A program made the position numbers and the translations under genes. DNA of 39,418 bases from positions 1-39,418 of IMG/VR virus record IMGVR_UViG_3300037502_001156; one strand, given 5' to 3'. Shown piece by piece: positions 19,801 through 27,060 of this stretch; position 1 is the first letter of the stretch; every line of letters starts with the position of its first letter. Below the pieces are notes generated by a model. It saw only the letters and a program-made list of their open reading frames with translations, was not told the DNA's origin and did no database searches. The stretch is from a virus.

Positions 19801-20004
19801 CCGAACGCCGACATTCTCGTGGACATCTACAACAAGGGTGTCAACGGCGAACTTCGTAAGTTACAAAGTGAGCGAAAGCAGATCATGCTGGATCGGACTC
19901 TGACTCCGAAGCAGCGTGACCGTTACGTTGAAGACATCCGCATCCAAGAAAACTACATCAAGAAGCTGCTTGTCGAAGACTTCGAGGCTTACAAGGGTAG
20001 CTAA
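13810..20004 (+). CDS. Giant polyvalent virion protein with zincin-type metalloprotease motif
   Basis: The GTG start overlaps the preceding TAG by one base; the product has 2064 residues. Visible parts: a small N-terminal domain (1-45, VTVYFADGSRHQYQGVPDD); Gly/Ala hydrophobic segments near 60-100 and 130-160; a Pro/Glu-rich linker (about 290-520). A zinc-protease-like domain follows with HEILH at 799-803 and a possible third ligand Glu890 in NPSEFWA. Coiled coils come after it. A region near 1420-1640 with NPAFPPMDFIRNSL resembles the LPD38 domain of large polyvalent phage proteins. A hydrophobic helix lies near 1722-1740, followed by RYLRLPVIGDDGFFQIPWGFG. Such proteins are thought to be packaged and ejected with DNA. 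DNA for residues 820-890 is unusually AT-rich. The LPD38 label is from memory. Confidence 0.75.
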   Translation: MARNVTVYFADGSRHQYQGVPDDATPEQVAARAGREFQGKQIRHIERAAAPEPERTVGGYAKEAVKGLIPGLVGLGETALTGAAALLPEEAEQAVRRPVEEFAAGVRETFAPAPGYEDTAVRKVSEAVGSTLPFLPLGALGLAGRIGATGLGVSAGAGEARQRAEEAGATEGERGVATALGTIPGALESLPPIRILRRFGFGDEAIKEVAGVAPALGRIARAGGEEALQEASSQVLQNLIAKGVYAPDEAVFGGVGEAAALGGGAGAVVSAIAELALGRRLRGPEGEPTTEEALPEEELPTTEALAPKPGREARPSPVKAKTLEELAGLIPAAPKAKEEEVAAPPREPMVFERTKEPTPEALQEAAAFVEKFPAGSKGFDVFKARSIAKKLGYESIPAKGVGRIDLEPLLRGAVAPAAVEPAPAMAPPVEAGEEITVPEAAQLAPIETVTPPIEVPSEPTRAGAIETVAGAGARGAELPVSRVSPAGPEVTTAPPAGLERPSGAPERVDVGEAVRGRALEAPKRKSQGIVDEESPEAIESLRRAEADESIPVTQSDDIITPEWTEAPNGFGYRQYKVADRDTGQISTVQEVRAPIDPASKIEPAVIRRGLGYDGRPFGEIEATGTLDEVMSGKSFKDFNKYFAAKEAAPTRIFENIETLNRDIPDLSEQARDQAPSLRRELGKAKKDYDAGKITGDVFAETAGDLLLKTQKQRVVRPRVRGAEYIRERLLNAKRNGALTAEAADLAEWFVRQNPLLVDDLGISIRQQPEAMKGTAGFYNPVSRISTIFSGVGDTQTPVHEILHHTEQLMPVNIRANILKAYTKQLIKATKNAKTDAEKTFFKAIENYQYFNESDFYTAKVSAKNEYNKALSLIKQGKVPKSYYQYANPSEFWAVNGSRIVQGRYELSPGVVGQIRKWLREFIQKAKDVFGLKSDAAIIRALDSLAKADGKYQTEQLLAEAPAYRQIEAPKAAKPKKAKPEKPKKSVLEVTKEATDSMVEPGIVRKVINNLVNPQISYETVVKNFQNVSRKIKKIQQDLRTTGRLIYVGDEKNNIDDQISAAANRGSYIVATEVEPVTKRLRESIATYANAIKTDVKNALDKVSSYRVALHEAERRETKYLRNVPLNNVTKINILPGEPAMTPADARVALEERRSLAENDQQAEAIQDVIRYLVANYADPRGYSPVKAKLEKAGKPTPEEMTTDFYDDIYNVIGPEYTQESLEETRQEYENLAPEEKALVDQIFSDLDAVHELNKNLNRRANYWTDKVDRVVKSYGWKHYVPFKGSPKADKTLDTDTEYLSGELSEAPESFEGRRSNFDNPILQTIAESYFAASRAGRGTDVTQTIKNLIKLGVIKTKIKKPKVFTFEQRNAPDFDYNEVRGRDKVLHYNEDGSVEVFTIENPEILEAIKTPYREMNWAVKAGNALTSGLGQLHTRFNPAFPPMDFIRNSLTNAGLISAREGGKQAREYLTAVAANVARNGLWKSGKLSKLLTENRTEELAQLSKESPFYRDALEMMKYGGRTMYRMSFNLSDTMDELKKQVGPKKIIKDPSMFMSLVDAYNDAFELTSRVGAYTVRKQQNIAEAKKQGLNVNDRKVMEDINKEAAAFALSLMDFRKIGKYGKEMSAWFMFIRPAATGAVDAIDALRPGFFLKPEQAVEKAYARLEPEIAELFETQGLAQEIERIKGNKRPDKKKIAALEQEIANREKAFNEFETRQLTRAKNARNTAMFTIAAGAALYSMAAAIAGDDDEGRNRVTTDDMSRWTRYLRLPVIGDDGFFQIPWGFGVSALMSAGAQTAALARGASSFKDYAGNMVEIGMDSFLPIPASRINPFENFGAWLIDSATPSAARPLVEFVLNVDAMGNPIYNSRTGKYADAFSGSTRPSELHRQITQTIFNATNGEVSISPDTVAFFLNNYADAPNHIADNSYNMFLTATGDKEFDAKKDTMVLRSFIGRNSNYDARKFAEAEKGIKKLSQQLKTFEDIGTPEQVLRFYRSNPNADILVDIYNKGVNGELRKLQSERKQIMLDRTLTPKQRDRYVEDIRIQENYIKKLLVEDFEAYKGS

Positions 20005-20216
20005 CGCACCCGCCAACACCTCACGCCAAGGATGCCGTTCTTCGTTGTAACGTAAGACTTCACCTTGACCTTGGCTATCTTCGACCGCGTGTCAATAATG
20101 TAGATCAACTCTTTCGGTTGCGTTGTCGGGATAAAGAAACTATCTCCCACGAACATCGCGTCGAATGGTAGATACCATTCCGGCTCAATCATCCGAAGAC
20201 TTGTCGAGGTAGTCAT
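20001..20216 (-). CDS. Small conserved phage protein (71 aa), function unknown
   Basis: The protein has the pattern FVGDSFFIPT ... AKVKVKSYVT ... GVRCWRV, which I recall from short phage proteins that open with 'vGDSFFIP' and end in 'RVWRV'; no function is known to me. Its ATG at 20216 lies inside the end of the primase gene (32-base overlap) behind GGAAGG. An internal Met9 is another possible start. The stop codon TAG overlaps the TAA of the giant plus-strand gene, so this is the last leftward gene. The size and basic C-terminus would fit a small nucleic-acid-binding protein, but nothing proves that. Confidence 0.65.
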   Translation of the reverse strand: MTTSTSLRMIEPEWYLPFDAMFVGDSFFIPTTQPKELIYIIDTRSKIAKVKVKSYVTTKNGILGVRCWRVR

Positions 20217-23010
20217 CCGGCAAACCTTCCGTGTTGAATACGTAGCAGGACACCGCCGCTTGGTGCGTGCCCGCCTTCCATCCAGTCGTCAGACGCTGCC
20301 GTTTGATCTCTTTCAAGATGCCGTGCTTCATCCATGCTTTCTCGGCAGCGGTACTGCTGATCTGCAATCCGGGGCTAGCAAGGTACTTCTGGAACTCCGT
20401 CTTGCTGATGTACTGCACGCTATTGTGGACCTCAATACGCCCCACAACCGCATTGCGAGGTTCGTTGATGATCTGACTCTCGTTAAAGATCAGGAACCCC
20501 GTATGGTATTTGTTAAAGAAGTCCGCAATCAATGACTTGTAGTCCATGTCGTTGAGGTTGAAGACCTGCTTCTTCATTTCGTTCATTGTCTTCATGACAA
20601 CGCGATAGATCCGGTTCAGATCCAACTGCACGATGCCTGCTTCCACGGCCAACTCGCCACCGGCAAAGCAGCACGAGATCATGTTCTCGTAGAACCGGTA
20701 GGCAGGGTTTCTGCCGTAGTCGTCACGGAACCGCTCGGCCCAGTTCTCAATCATGGCGCGGATCTGGGTCTCGCCCTTGCTGAAGATGTGCTTGATCAGG
20801 ATCGGACCAGCGTGGCCATAGTTAAACCGCAGCGGGTCTACGATACGCTTACTCAAGCCGGGGTCGTCGATGAATGCCTGCGGCATCTCCAGTCGGAACT
20901 CAATCGTACGAGCGATCTCACCGTCCGGGCTTTTCTTCACCTGCTTGAGCTTGTCGTACAGGGACTGGTTGGTAGTCATGATGGCAATGAGTGCCGCGCC
21001 CATCTCAATCTCACGTTCAGCGTTGACCGACGACTGCATACGAGCCTTGGCACGACCTTGCGAGATGCGATGGATCAAACGAGACAGCACTTCGTTGTCG
21101 ATGTTCGACACCTCGTCCAACCCGAACAATAGGTTCTTGATGGCCAGATACCGTCCAGTCAGGGCGTTGTCCGTGGCAGAGCCATCTGCCAAGCTGATGT
21201 AGTAAGGATCACAAAACACACTGAGTCCGGCGTACATAGATCCCGTCTTACCAATACCGGTCTCAGGACTCATGTAGCTGATCACGCCACCTGCCGTCGA
21301 GGTCATACGCATCAACGGCGAACCGAACCCGGCCAGCAAACCCAGCGCGTGTAGTTCAAGGCTTGGTGTGTTGAAAGCATTGGCCGACTCTTGCCACCGT
21401 TCAAACGTGCCTGTCGGCCTGAACAGTTTGGATACGTTCTTGACCAGCGGCGATGTTGCTGCCGGTCGTTCCTCGCCCGTTGCTAGAATTTCTACGGCAC
21501 CTGTCACGAAGGCATCAAAAGTTTCAGTCCATCCCATTTGCATACGAATAATCTCTGCGGCTTTGACGTTTTGTAAAAACTCGTTCCACTTTCTCAAGTA
21601 TTCCGAAACGTACTTGGTCAGTTCCGGAGGGAAGTTGATACTGTTAGAGGCCAATAGTTCCTTCATCTTGTCGAAGGCATAGGCATACTTCATCGGAAAC
21701 AAGAACTCTTTGGTGGGGTCTTTAGGCATGATGTGCCTAACCAACATAGTCTCGCCGTCAGTCGGGCTGAACATACGCTTCACAGCAAAGAAGTCGTTGC
21801 CGATAATCTGAAAGGGGCGCGGCTGTTCTACGTTTCCTTCTTCGTCAACTTCGGGTTTGGGTTTGTACCAAACTCCTCCATTGGCTCCTCGTACATAGGG
21901 CGCGAGCGCAATAGGAAATAACGGAACTTCTTCGGGATTCGCAGCGATCCGAACTGCGTCCTCTTCACTAATCGTTTCGGTTGACGGGGCTTCTTTAAGT
22001 CGCTTTCCAATTTGGATGGGTCCAGACTTACCGAGTCGTCCTTTGAGGGGGCATCCTTGGCATCGCTCTGGGGCGAGTTGTTCGAACTTGTCGCATCCGT
22101 ATGCCCATTCTGCGCTGAGTGTTGCATTGGCTTTGGCCTCCGTAGCCTCGGGGGTGTAGCCGGGATGCTTGTTGGACATCGCATGGATTGCCTCTGCACC
22201 GTCGATGCAGCGGATAGCTACGGATAACCCGGCTCGCCATAGCGGCTCTTCAACCGTAGCTTGATCCATTACGATGTGTTTAATCTGAGCGCAGCCCTGA
22301 TCGGTCAGGCTCTTCACTACGATGTCACTAAAGACATACTCAAAATTGTCTGGCTTCGGCGGCAGATCCGGTTCGATAGAAGCCAAGATCTCTTCGACCG
22401 TGGGCGGAATGACGCCCAAAAAGTCTTGGATCTGGTGAAAACTGTACTGCCTAAAGTCTTCGTCCAGCAGCTTGACCGGGCGAGGTTCGTCCGTCTTGTA
22501 GTTGAAAGTATCTGGGCAGCGAAGTACACGGGCCGCATCCGCAGTCACGGCCATGTCAATCTTCATGTACTCGACACAGAACTTTTTGAATTTGTCTGCG
22601 TACTTCTTCCACTCTGCGATAGGCACATCGCTATCGAGCAGCCAATACGCATGGACACCACCGCCTGAATCTACACGGATAGGCGGGGCGAACTTCGTGA
22701 CAGTGATGAATTCATCTAACGCAGCAAGAGCTTCTTCTTTGCTGCCATACTTCTTTGGATTCTCTGGATCTACGTCAAGATCAACAAAGAACGACCGTGA
22801 GAACGCCGCATTGTCAGCCTTGCGGCTGTAACTGTTGAACGAACTTAACGCAACAAATACGTTCCACTCTTGTTCCTTCAGGTTTTCAATTGTAGTGACT
22901 AAATCTTCGAGCGTTTCGGCAAACCGGTTCGACGCCTTTCCGTCCTTAATGCCGGTGACACAGTAAACGCCCTGCGATGGCAATGCTTTCTCGTAAAATT
23001 GTCTTAACAT
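20185..23010 (-). CDS. Primase-helicase (AEP-type primase fused to superfamily 3-like/DUF927-type ATPase)
   Basis: The ~941-residue protein has an N-terminal archaeo-eukaryotic-type primase: FFVDLDVDP near 76 gives the DxD metal site, and SGGGVHAYW near 118 the catalytic His. CDKFEQ...CQGCPLKG near 310-320 looks like a zinc-binding segment. The C-terminal motor has Walker A ETGIGKTGS near 585, Walker B LLFGLDEV near 630 and a sensor-like IMTTNQ. The layout resembles phage and plasmid primases with DUF927-like helicases. It should prime and unwind DNA at the phage fork. I place the start at ATG 23010 rather than the in-frame TTG six bases upstream. An intrinsic terminator stands just upstream, so the gene may need its own promoter or readthrough. 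Confidence 0.85.
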   Translation of the reverse strand: MLRQFYEKALPSQGVYCVTGIKDGKASNRFAETLEDLVTTIENLKEQEWNVFVALSSFNSYSRKADNAAFSRSFFVDLDVDPENPKKYGSKEEALAALDEFITVTKFAPPIRVDSGGGVHAYWLLDSDVPIAEWKKYADKFKKFCVEYMKIDMAVTADAARVLRCPDTFNYKTDEPRPVKLLDEDFRQYSFHQIQDFLGVIPPTVEEILASIEPDLPPKPDNFEYVFSDIVVKSLTDQGCAQIKHIVMDQATVEEPLWRAGLSVAIRCIDGAEAIHAMSNKHPGYTPEATEAKANATLSAEWAYGCDKFEQLAPERCQGCPLKGRLGKSGPIQIGKRLKEAPSTETISEEDAVRIAANPEEVPLFPIALAPYVRGANGGVWYKPKPEVDEEGNVEQPRPFQIIGNDFFAVKRMFSPTDGETMLVRHIMPKDPTKEFLFPMKYAYAFDKMKELLASNSINFPPELTKYVSEYLRKWNEFLQNVKAAEIIRMQMGWTETFDAFVTGAVEILATGEERPAATSPLVKNVSKLFRPTGTFERWQESANAFNTPSLELHALGLLAGFGSPLMRMTSTAGGVISYMSPETGIGKTGSMYAGLSVFCDPYYISLADGSATDNALTGRYLAIKNLLFGLDEVSNIDNEVLSRLIHRISQGRAKARMQSSVNAEREIEMGAALIAIMTTNQSLYDKLKQVKKSPDGEIARTIEFRLEMPQAFIDDPGLSKRIVDPLRFNYGHAGPILIKHIFSKGETQIRAMIENWAERFRDDYGRNPAYRFYENMISCCFAGGELAVEAGIVQLDLNRIYRVVMKTMNEMKKQVFNLNDMDYKSLIADFFNKYHTGFLIFNESQIINEPRNAVVGRIEVHNSVQYISKTEFQKYLASPGLQISSTAAEKAWMKHGILKEIKRQRLTTGWKAGTHQAAVSCYVFNTEGLPDDYLDKSSDD

Positions 23011-23027
23011 TTTCAACTCGCAGAGAC

Positions 23028-23056
23028 AAAAAAGGCGGGGGCACTAGTCCCCCGCC
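23028..23056 (-). terminator. Intrinsic terminator between the HTH gene and the primase-helicase
   Basis: Perfect 8-bp stem GGCGGGGG (23034-23041) with CCCCCGCC (23049-23056), 7-base loop, followed on the minus strand by six T residues (complement of 23028-23033). It lies 17 bases after the HTH gene stop and 17 before the primase ATG. It should stop or attenuate leftward transcription before the primase. Confidence 0.85.
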
Positions 23057-23072
23057 AACCACAACGGTCAAA

Positions 23073-23384
23073 TCAAATCTTCACCCCTATCATGGATTCG
23101 ATGTACATCTTGGCATCGAAGATAGTGTGGGCAGGAAGATAGCCAGCCTTCATGTCTTGCTTCACAAGATCCATGAAAACTTCAACCGTCTTGCGTTTGT
23201 TCTCACGAATGCCGCAGCCTCGGAACCAGTTGTACACACTGATGCGTGAGGTCTCCAAAGCCTTAGCAACGTAAGCCGCAGGCAGATTCGCCTCTACACA
23301 CAGCCTGCCAAGCTGCACACCAAGCCGTGTGCCGTCTGCTTTGGCCAAGTTAAGTAGAAATTTTTCACTGTATGGGCGAGCCAT
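23073..23384 (-). CDS. Helix-turn-helix DNA-binding protein (103 aa)
   Basis: Residues about 32-58 (LPAAYVAKALETSRISVYNW) form a clear HTH: a short helix, a turn and a recognition helix like those of XRE/Cro-type regulators. The rest is helical, with a basic centre (RENKRKTVEVF). It may regulate phage transcription or help recruit replication proteins, as it sits between primase-helicase and the zinc-binding replication-cluster gene. The start is an ATG behind a weak GAGAG. A strong terminator follows the stop, so this is the last gene of its transcript. The regulatory target is not visible. Confidence 0.7.
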   Translation of the reverse strand: MARPYSEKFLLNLAKADGTRLGVQLGRLCVEANLPAAYVAKALETSRISVYNWFRGCGIRENKRKTVEVFMDLVKQDMKAGYLPAHTIFDAKMYIESMIGVKI

Positions 23385-23391
23385 ATCACTC

Positions 23392-24228
23392 TCACTTCTT
23401 AGTCCATTCCTTCAAGACATCCGCCACATCACCCGCCGGAGCAGACTTCTTGGCTTTAGACACAACCACTGGTTCCGCAGCCGGGGCAGGAGCAGCCGGA
23501 GCATCTCCCTCATCCTGCTGATACACCGTGAGTTTGATTGCGGATTCAGCAGTAGGCTTCTTCGCCTGTACTGCCAGCGTATCAATAATGTCGGGGGCCA
23601 CACCGGATACAGGCGAGAACAGAACGCGAGGTGCAGTAGCCTTGGTATCGAACTGCATCTTGGTTACAACGCGACTGGCCGAGATGTTGTGGTTTGCCAG
23701 CATCTTGACGTAGGAACGGAACGGCCAACGACCATTCTCCTCATCACCAAATGCAGACGTAGCCGGAAGAACCAACTGCATGATGTCGCCACCCGGATCG
23801 TTCGGAAGCACAACTGCTGTACGCCATGACAGACGGCACGCTGCGCCTATACCTGACTGACCCGAACCCTTCACAGAGAACTGACACTTGTCGCAGGCCG
23901 AGGCTTGCGGGTTCTTCACTTCCGGATCAGGTACCTTGGAGTCTGATGACCAACATACCGGGCTGACCTTCTCGCCTTCCTTGAATGCGCCCGTGTAATA
24001 CGTGCGGCTCGGCGTGTGCGACATCTTCACGAAGATCACGTTCATGTGGCGATCTTCGATAGAGCCAATCTCTTTACCGCCTGCCATCTTGCGGAACACA
24101 CCGCCCTTGATGGAGATGCGCTTGCTGCCACCAACTCCACCACCAGCAATGGCTTTTGTGTCTTCGTCTAGTCCATAGCTTACTTCAGCAAGCTGGTTCT
24201 GGATATTTGCAATAATATCGTTACTCAT
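23392..24228 (-). CDS. Zinc-binding replication-cluster protein, possible ssDNA-binding protein
   Basis: The 278-residue protein has a cysteine cluster ACDKCQFS ... ACRLSWR at about 111-133 that could bind zinc. Beta-rich flanks include NVIFVKMSH, RTAVVLPNDPGGDIMQLVLPA and SRVVTKMQFDT. The C-terminus is an Ala/Pro-rich flexible tail ending DVLKEWTKK. Beta-barrel-like core plus flexible tail would suit an OB-fold ssDNA-binding protein, which the replication module otherwise lacks; this is inference. The tail lacks the acidic tip usual in bacterial SSB. GAGGAG precedes the ATG. The next gene upstream ends 11 bases away. Confidence 0.55.
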   Translation of the reverse strand: MSNDIIANIQNQLAEVSYGLDEDTKAIAGGGVGGSKRISIKGGVFRKMAGGKEIGSIEDRHMNVIFVKMSHTPSRTYYTGAFKEGEKVSPVCWSSDSKVPDPEVKNPQASACDKCQFSVKGSGQSGIGAACRLSWRTAVVLPNDPGGDIMQLVLPATSAFGDEENGRWPFRSYVKMLANHNISASRVVTKMQFDTKATAPRVLFSPVSGVAPDIIDTLAVQAKKPTAESAIKLTVYQQDEGDAPAAPAPAAEPVVVSKAKKSAPAGDVADVLKEWTKK

Positions 24229-24239
24229 CTTTCGACTCC

Positions 24240-24641
24240 TCAGTTACTGGCCTTACGAATAGTGATGCCATATTCGCGCATCACGCTAACACCGGGCGGC
24301 AGACCATCGGCTTCGTGTTCGGCCATGAACTGCTTGAAGTTGCCCTGATGAATTCTTTTCTCCAGAAGTTCTAACGCTTCGTTGTCGAAGATAAACTGCC
24401 TGAAGTTTTCCCAATCTTGGCAGAAGAATCGCTCGTTCAACTTACGCATGACTGTGCCATGCGAGGTCCGGATGCTGTCTGCATTGATGTTGTTGCAGAC
24501 ATCCAGAAGCAACGCTTCAATCTTCGCCATGTCTTCTTTTAACTTGGCGTCTTTGGCTTCATACTCACGCAAAATCTTTTCGCGCTCGGTACGAATATTT
24601 AGATACGCCATCACCGCTTCTTCCGTATTGATGTTACTCAT
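24240..24641 (-). CDS. Conserved phage protein of unknown function (133 aa), coiled-coil N-terminus
   Basis: Residues 1-55 are charged and helical (REYEAKDAKLKEDMAKIEAL). The second half carries RTSHGTVMRK, then DWENFRQFIFDN, ALELLEKRIHQ and LPPGVSVMREYGITIRK. I recall this pattern from proteins near recombination or replication genes in many phages but know no tested function. The coiled coil plus compact domain is loosely like Gam-type nuclease inhibitors, which would be a guess. I chose ATG 24641 over an in-frame GTG one codon upstream. It overlaps the SNF2 helicase stop by 8 bases, so the two are probably co-translated. Confidence 0.65.
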   Translation of the reverse strand: MSNINTEEAVMAYLNIRTEREKILREYEAKDAKLKEDMAKIEALLLDVCNNINADSIRTSHGTVMRKLNERFFCQDWENFRQFIFDNEALELLEKRIHQGNFKQFMAEHEADGLPPGVSVMREYGITIRKASN

Positions 24642-26226
24642 CACTATCCTCCAACTCTTGTTTGTACAGGTCTACTAATTTTTGATGACTATCGACTTTG
24701 CCTTGCAGCATTCGATACATCTTCCTCTCGACTTCACTACCTTGCAGATGTACTACCGTCATGTTGTTCTTCTGACCAACACGATCAATACGAGCAATAC
24801 ATTGCAAATACGTTTCCACACTCATTACCGGGGACCAAAAGACAACGGTATCTGCGGCAGTCAAAGTAATGCCGTGCGATGCAGACTGAGGCTGCACTAC
24901 CAGTACGCGAGGGTCTTTTTGTTTCTGGAATCGCTCAATAGTTTCAAAGCGATTGCGTGCGGACACTGAACCTTGAATAACTTCACTACTAATTCCTTGA
25001 CTGTTGAGGTACTTGGTAACTACTTCGATAGTGTGTAGGAACCCGACAAATACTACAACTTTGTTTAACGTTTCGTCTAGTACCTCTTTCAAGGCAGCAA
25101 GGCGAGGGGCGACATCGAATTCAATGGTCTGCCCCTGATCGGTATACACAGCACCGCCTGATATTTGCAGGAGTTTATTTAGCGATGCGGCGGCATTGAC
25201 CGCGCTAATCTGTTCGCCCGCTGCTTCGATCAATAGCTGCGTCTTGAGGTGCTTGTAAAACTTGGCAACTTGTGGCGTCAAAGGTACATCGCGTGTCTGA
25301 TAGACAACAGGAGGCAGATCCAGACATTCCTTCTTGGTGTATCGAATCGCTGGCTGTAATGCCTCGTGTACCCGTCGCTCTGAATTAAGCCTCGGCTTCC
25401 ATGTGAACCGGCTGATTTGGTACATCACCATGTCTTTCCACGCACCGGTATAACGTGGCACACGCATAGGTGACACCAACCGAGCTAGACCAAACGCATC
25501 CACCGGGGACTGCGCTGCTGGCGTACCCGTCATCATCCAGAGCCGCGTGCTGGGTTTAAGTAATTTAGCCAGCGTCTTCCAGCGCCGTGTCGTTGCGCTC
25601 TTGTAGGCATTGGCCTCGTCCACAATGATGAGATCGAAGCCTCCGCTAGACAAATCTTCAAAGACGGTGTGAACACCATCAAAATTAATAATTACAAACT
25701 CATACTCACCAGCAATAATTTTCTTACGCTTGCTCTGTGAACCGTGAGCAATGCCGCAAGTCCGGTGCATCGCGGTCTTGAAGATGTCTGCTTGCCACGC
25801 CGATTGCATGATGGAGAGCGGGCAGATCACGAGCACCCGATTAATGAGACCAAGATGCATCAAGTAATCAGCCGCCCAGATCGCGGCGCTCGTCTTACCC
25901 GTGCCTGCCTCGTTGAAACAGAATGCTCGCTGCCGCAACGACAGGAACGAAGCTGTATCCTTCTGGTGTTCAAACGGCGTGAAGATTCCCGGCCATGCGT
26001 AATCTCGCATAATCGGTGACGGCACATTCGGCAGAAGCGAATTCGGTGCCAGCGTATCAACGTGAGACGCCAAGGCCGCAGCCTCGGGATAGTCCCAGTA
26101 CACCAATACTTCCTTCGTTACCTGATCACTACGCAATTCTTTGCTCTTTGAAATGCTCATCAATACCGTGTTCGCCAACGGAACCGGCAGATTAATTTGC
26201 AAAGCTTTGTTATCTACAACTAGCAT
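24634..26226 (-). CDS. SNF2-type superfamily 2 DNA helicase/translocase
   Basis: Motifs in order over ~530 residues: EAGTGKTSAA near 110 (Walker A), IIVDEANAY near 202 (motif II with DEAN instead of DEAH), TGTPAAQSP near 235 (motif III), and ARIDRVGQKN near 478 (motif VI). The order and the 'DRVGQ' ending are typical of SNF2/Rad54-like ATPases, which translocate on duplex DNA. In phages such proteins sit with replication genes and may clear proteins from DNA or remodel forks. The start is ATG 26226, supported by GAGGAAA ten bases upstream, rather than TTG 26238. A possible terminator hairpin and a 174-base intergenic stretch lie upstream. Confidence 0.85.
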   Translation of the reverse strand: MLVVDNKALQINLPVPLANTVLMSISKSKELRSDQVTKEVLVYWDYPEAAALASHVDTLAPNSLLPNVPSPIMRDYAWPGIFTPFEHQKDTASFLSLRQRAFCFNEAGTGKTSAAIWAADYLMHLGLINRVLVICPLSIMQSAWQADIFKTAMHRTCGIAHGSQSKRKKIIAGEYEFVIINFDGVHTVFEDLSSGGFDLIIVDEANAYKSATTRRWKTLAKLLKPSTRLWMMTGTPAAQSPVDAFGLARLVSPMRVPRYTGAWKDMVMYQISRFTWKPRLNSERRVHEALQPAIRYTKKECLDLPPVVYQTRDVPLTPQVAKFYKHLKTQLLIEAAGEQISAVNAAASLNKLLQISGGAVYTDQGQTIEFDVAPRLAALKEVLDETLNKVVVFVGFLHTIEVVTKYLNSQGISSEVIQGSVSARNRFETIERFQKQKDPRVLVVQPQSASHGITLTAADTVVFWSPVMSVETYLQCIARIDRVGQKNNMTVVHLQGSEVERKMYRMLQGKVDSHQKLVDLYKQELEDSDE

Positions 26227-26236
26227 GACTTTCCTC

Positions 26237-26257
26237 AATAAAACCCCTTACGGGGGT
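26237..26257 (-). terminator. Probable weak intrinsic terminator before the SNF2 helicase
   Basis: On the minus strand ACCCC-CGTAA-GGGGT forms a 5-bp stem (26253-26257 with 26243-26247) followed by TTTTATT. The stem is short, so it may attenuate rather than stop transcripts from the nuclease-polymerase operon. The helicase RBS follows immediately. Confidence 0.5.
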
Positions 26258-26400
26258 CAGTCGGCTTAGGCACAACCCGGAAAAAGCGAAGCTTTAAAAG
26301 CTGTCCTAAGCAGGCATGGTTAGCGCCGGGTGTCTAGCGCGAGGGGAAAAAGTGGGGGGAACCCCTCCTTCCTGCACACTCATGCCTTGTGCGGAAACCA
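26258..26400 (-). other. Intergenic region with several inverted repeats, possible structured RNA
   Basis: No coding frame is convincing. GCTTAGG (26264-26270) pairs with CCTAAGC (26305-26311). ACCCGG (26275-26280) pairs with CCGGGT (26326-26331). Because these interleave, both forming together would make a pseudoknot. GCACA (26374-26378) pairs with TGTGC (26388-26392), and GAGGGG with CCCCTC near 26341-26367. This is the longest gap in the replication block and could hold a promoter or cis-acting RNA. Confidence 0.35.
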
Positions 26401-27060
26401 TCATCGTTCCTTATAAAATTCACAAGTCTTTACCGGACACCAACCACACAACGGCGTGGGTCGGGCTGGCCACTTATCTGCAACGAACGAATACTCCAAC
26501 CGTTTCAACTCCGGCTCAAAGACTGTCCACAACGTCGGCACAGAATCCCGTTCGTACTCTTCAGACACAAACGAATTGTGCGCGACAAACAACAACCCAC
26601 CCTTGATGTAATCCACATCGGAGAAGTGAGCAAAAGTCATCAGTGCCATAAGCTTCAACTGTTTGGGATCGGGGTACCTGTTGCTACCTGTCTTGTAGTC
26701 AATGATGTACGCCTGATTGTCGTCAACCACCAACAAGTCCACGATGCCGCGAACCCAATAGTCACTGCTATCAAAGTCACACGGCGTCTTCTCAATACTC
26801 AACGCCATCTTGTGTTCAGGATAGTGCTGACCCGGTGTAGCGCGTAGCACATCAAGCATCGGCTGAAATCGTTGATAGTTTTTGGCTAGTGGTGTCCCAT
26901 CACGAACATAATCTTCTAGCGCCTTGTGTACCTCGGTGCCGTATAGCATCTGCTCCGTGACTTTCTTCACAAAGTTCTGCTTGACCTTGACCTCGTGATA
27001 CTGCTTGGGGCAGTTGATGAAGTCCTTGAGACTACTGAATGACCATTTAACAGTCGCCAT
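26401..27060 (-). CDS. PD-(D/E)XK nuclease of Cas4/RecB type with probable iron-sulfur cluster
   Basis: The 219-residue protein has one N-terminal Cys at 17 (NCPKQYHEV) and three at about 205, 208 and 213 (CGWCPVKTC). This is the 1+3 layout of Fe-S cluster Cas4/AddB-like nucleases. The core has GTEVHKALEDY, RGIVDLLVVD, YIIDYKTGS and QLKLMAL, matching the H...D...DxK...Q pattern of RecB-family active sites. A likely role is 5'-end resection or processing in replication and recombination. The start is taken at ATG 27060 with GGTGAG just upstream; two in-frame starts lie further up. It overlaps the polymerase gene end by 14 bases, so the two are probably coupled. Confidence 0.85.
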   Translation of the reverse strand: MATVKWSFSSLKDFINCPKQYHEVKVKQNFVKKVTEQMLYGTEVHKALEDYVRDGTPLAKNYQRFQPMLDVLRATPGQHYPEHKMALSIEKTPCDFDSSDYWVRGIVDLLVVDDNQAYIIDYKTGSNRYPDPKQLKLMALMTFAHFSDVDYIKGGLLFVAHNSFVSEEYERDSVPTLWTVFEPELKRLEYSFVADKWPARPTPLCGWCPVKTCEFYKER

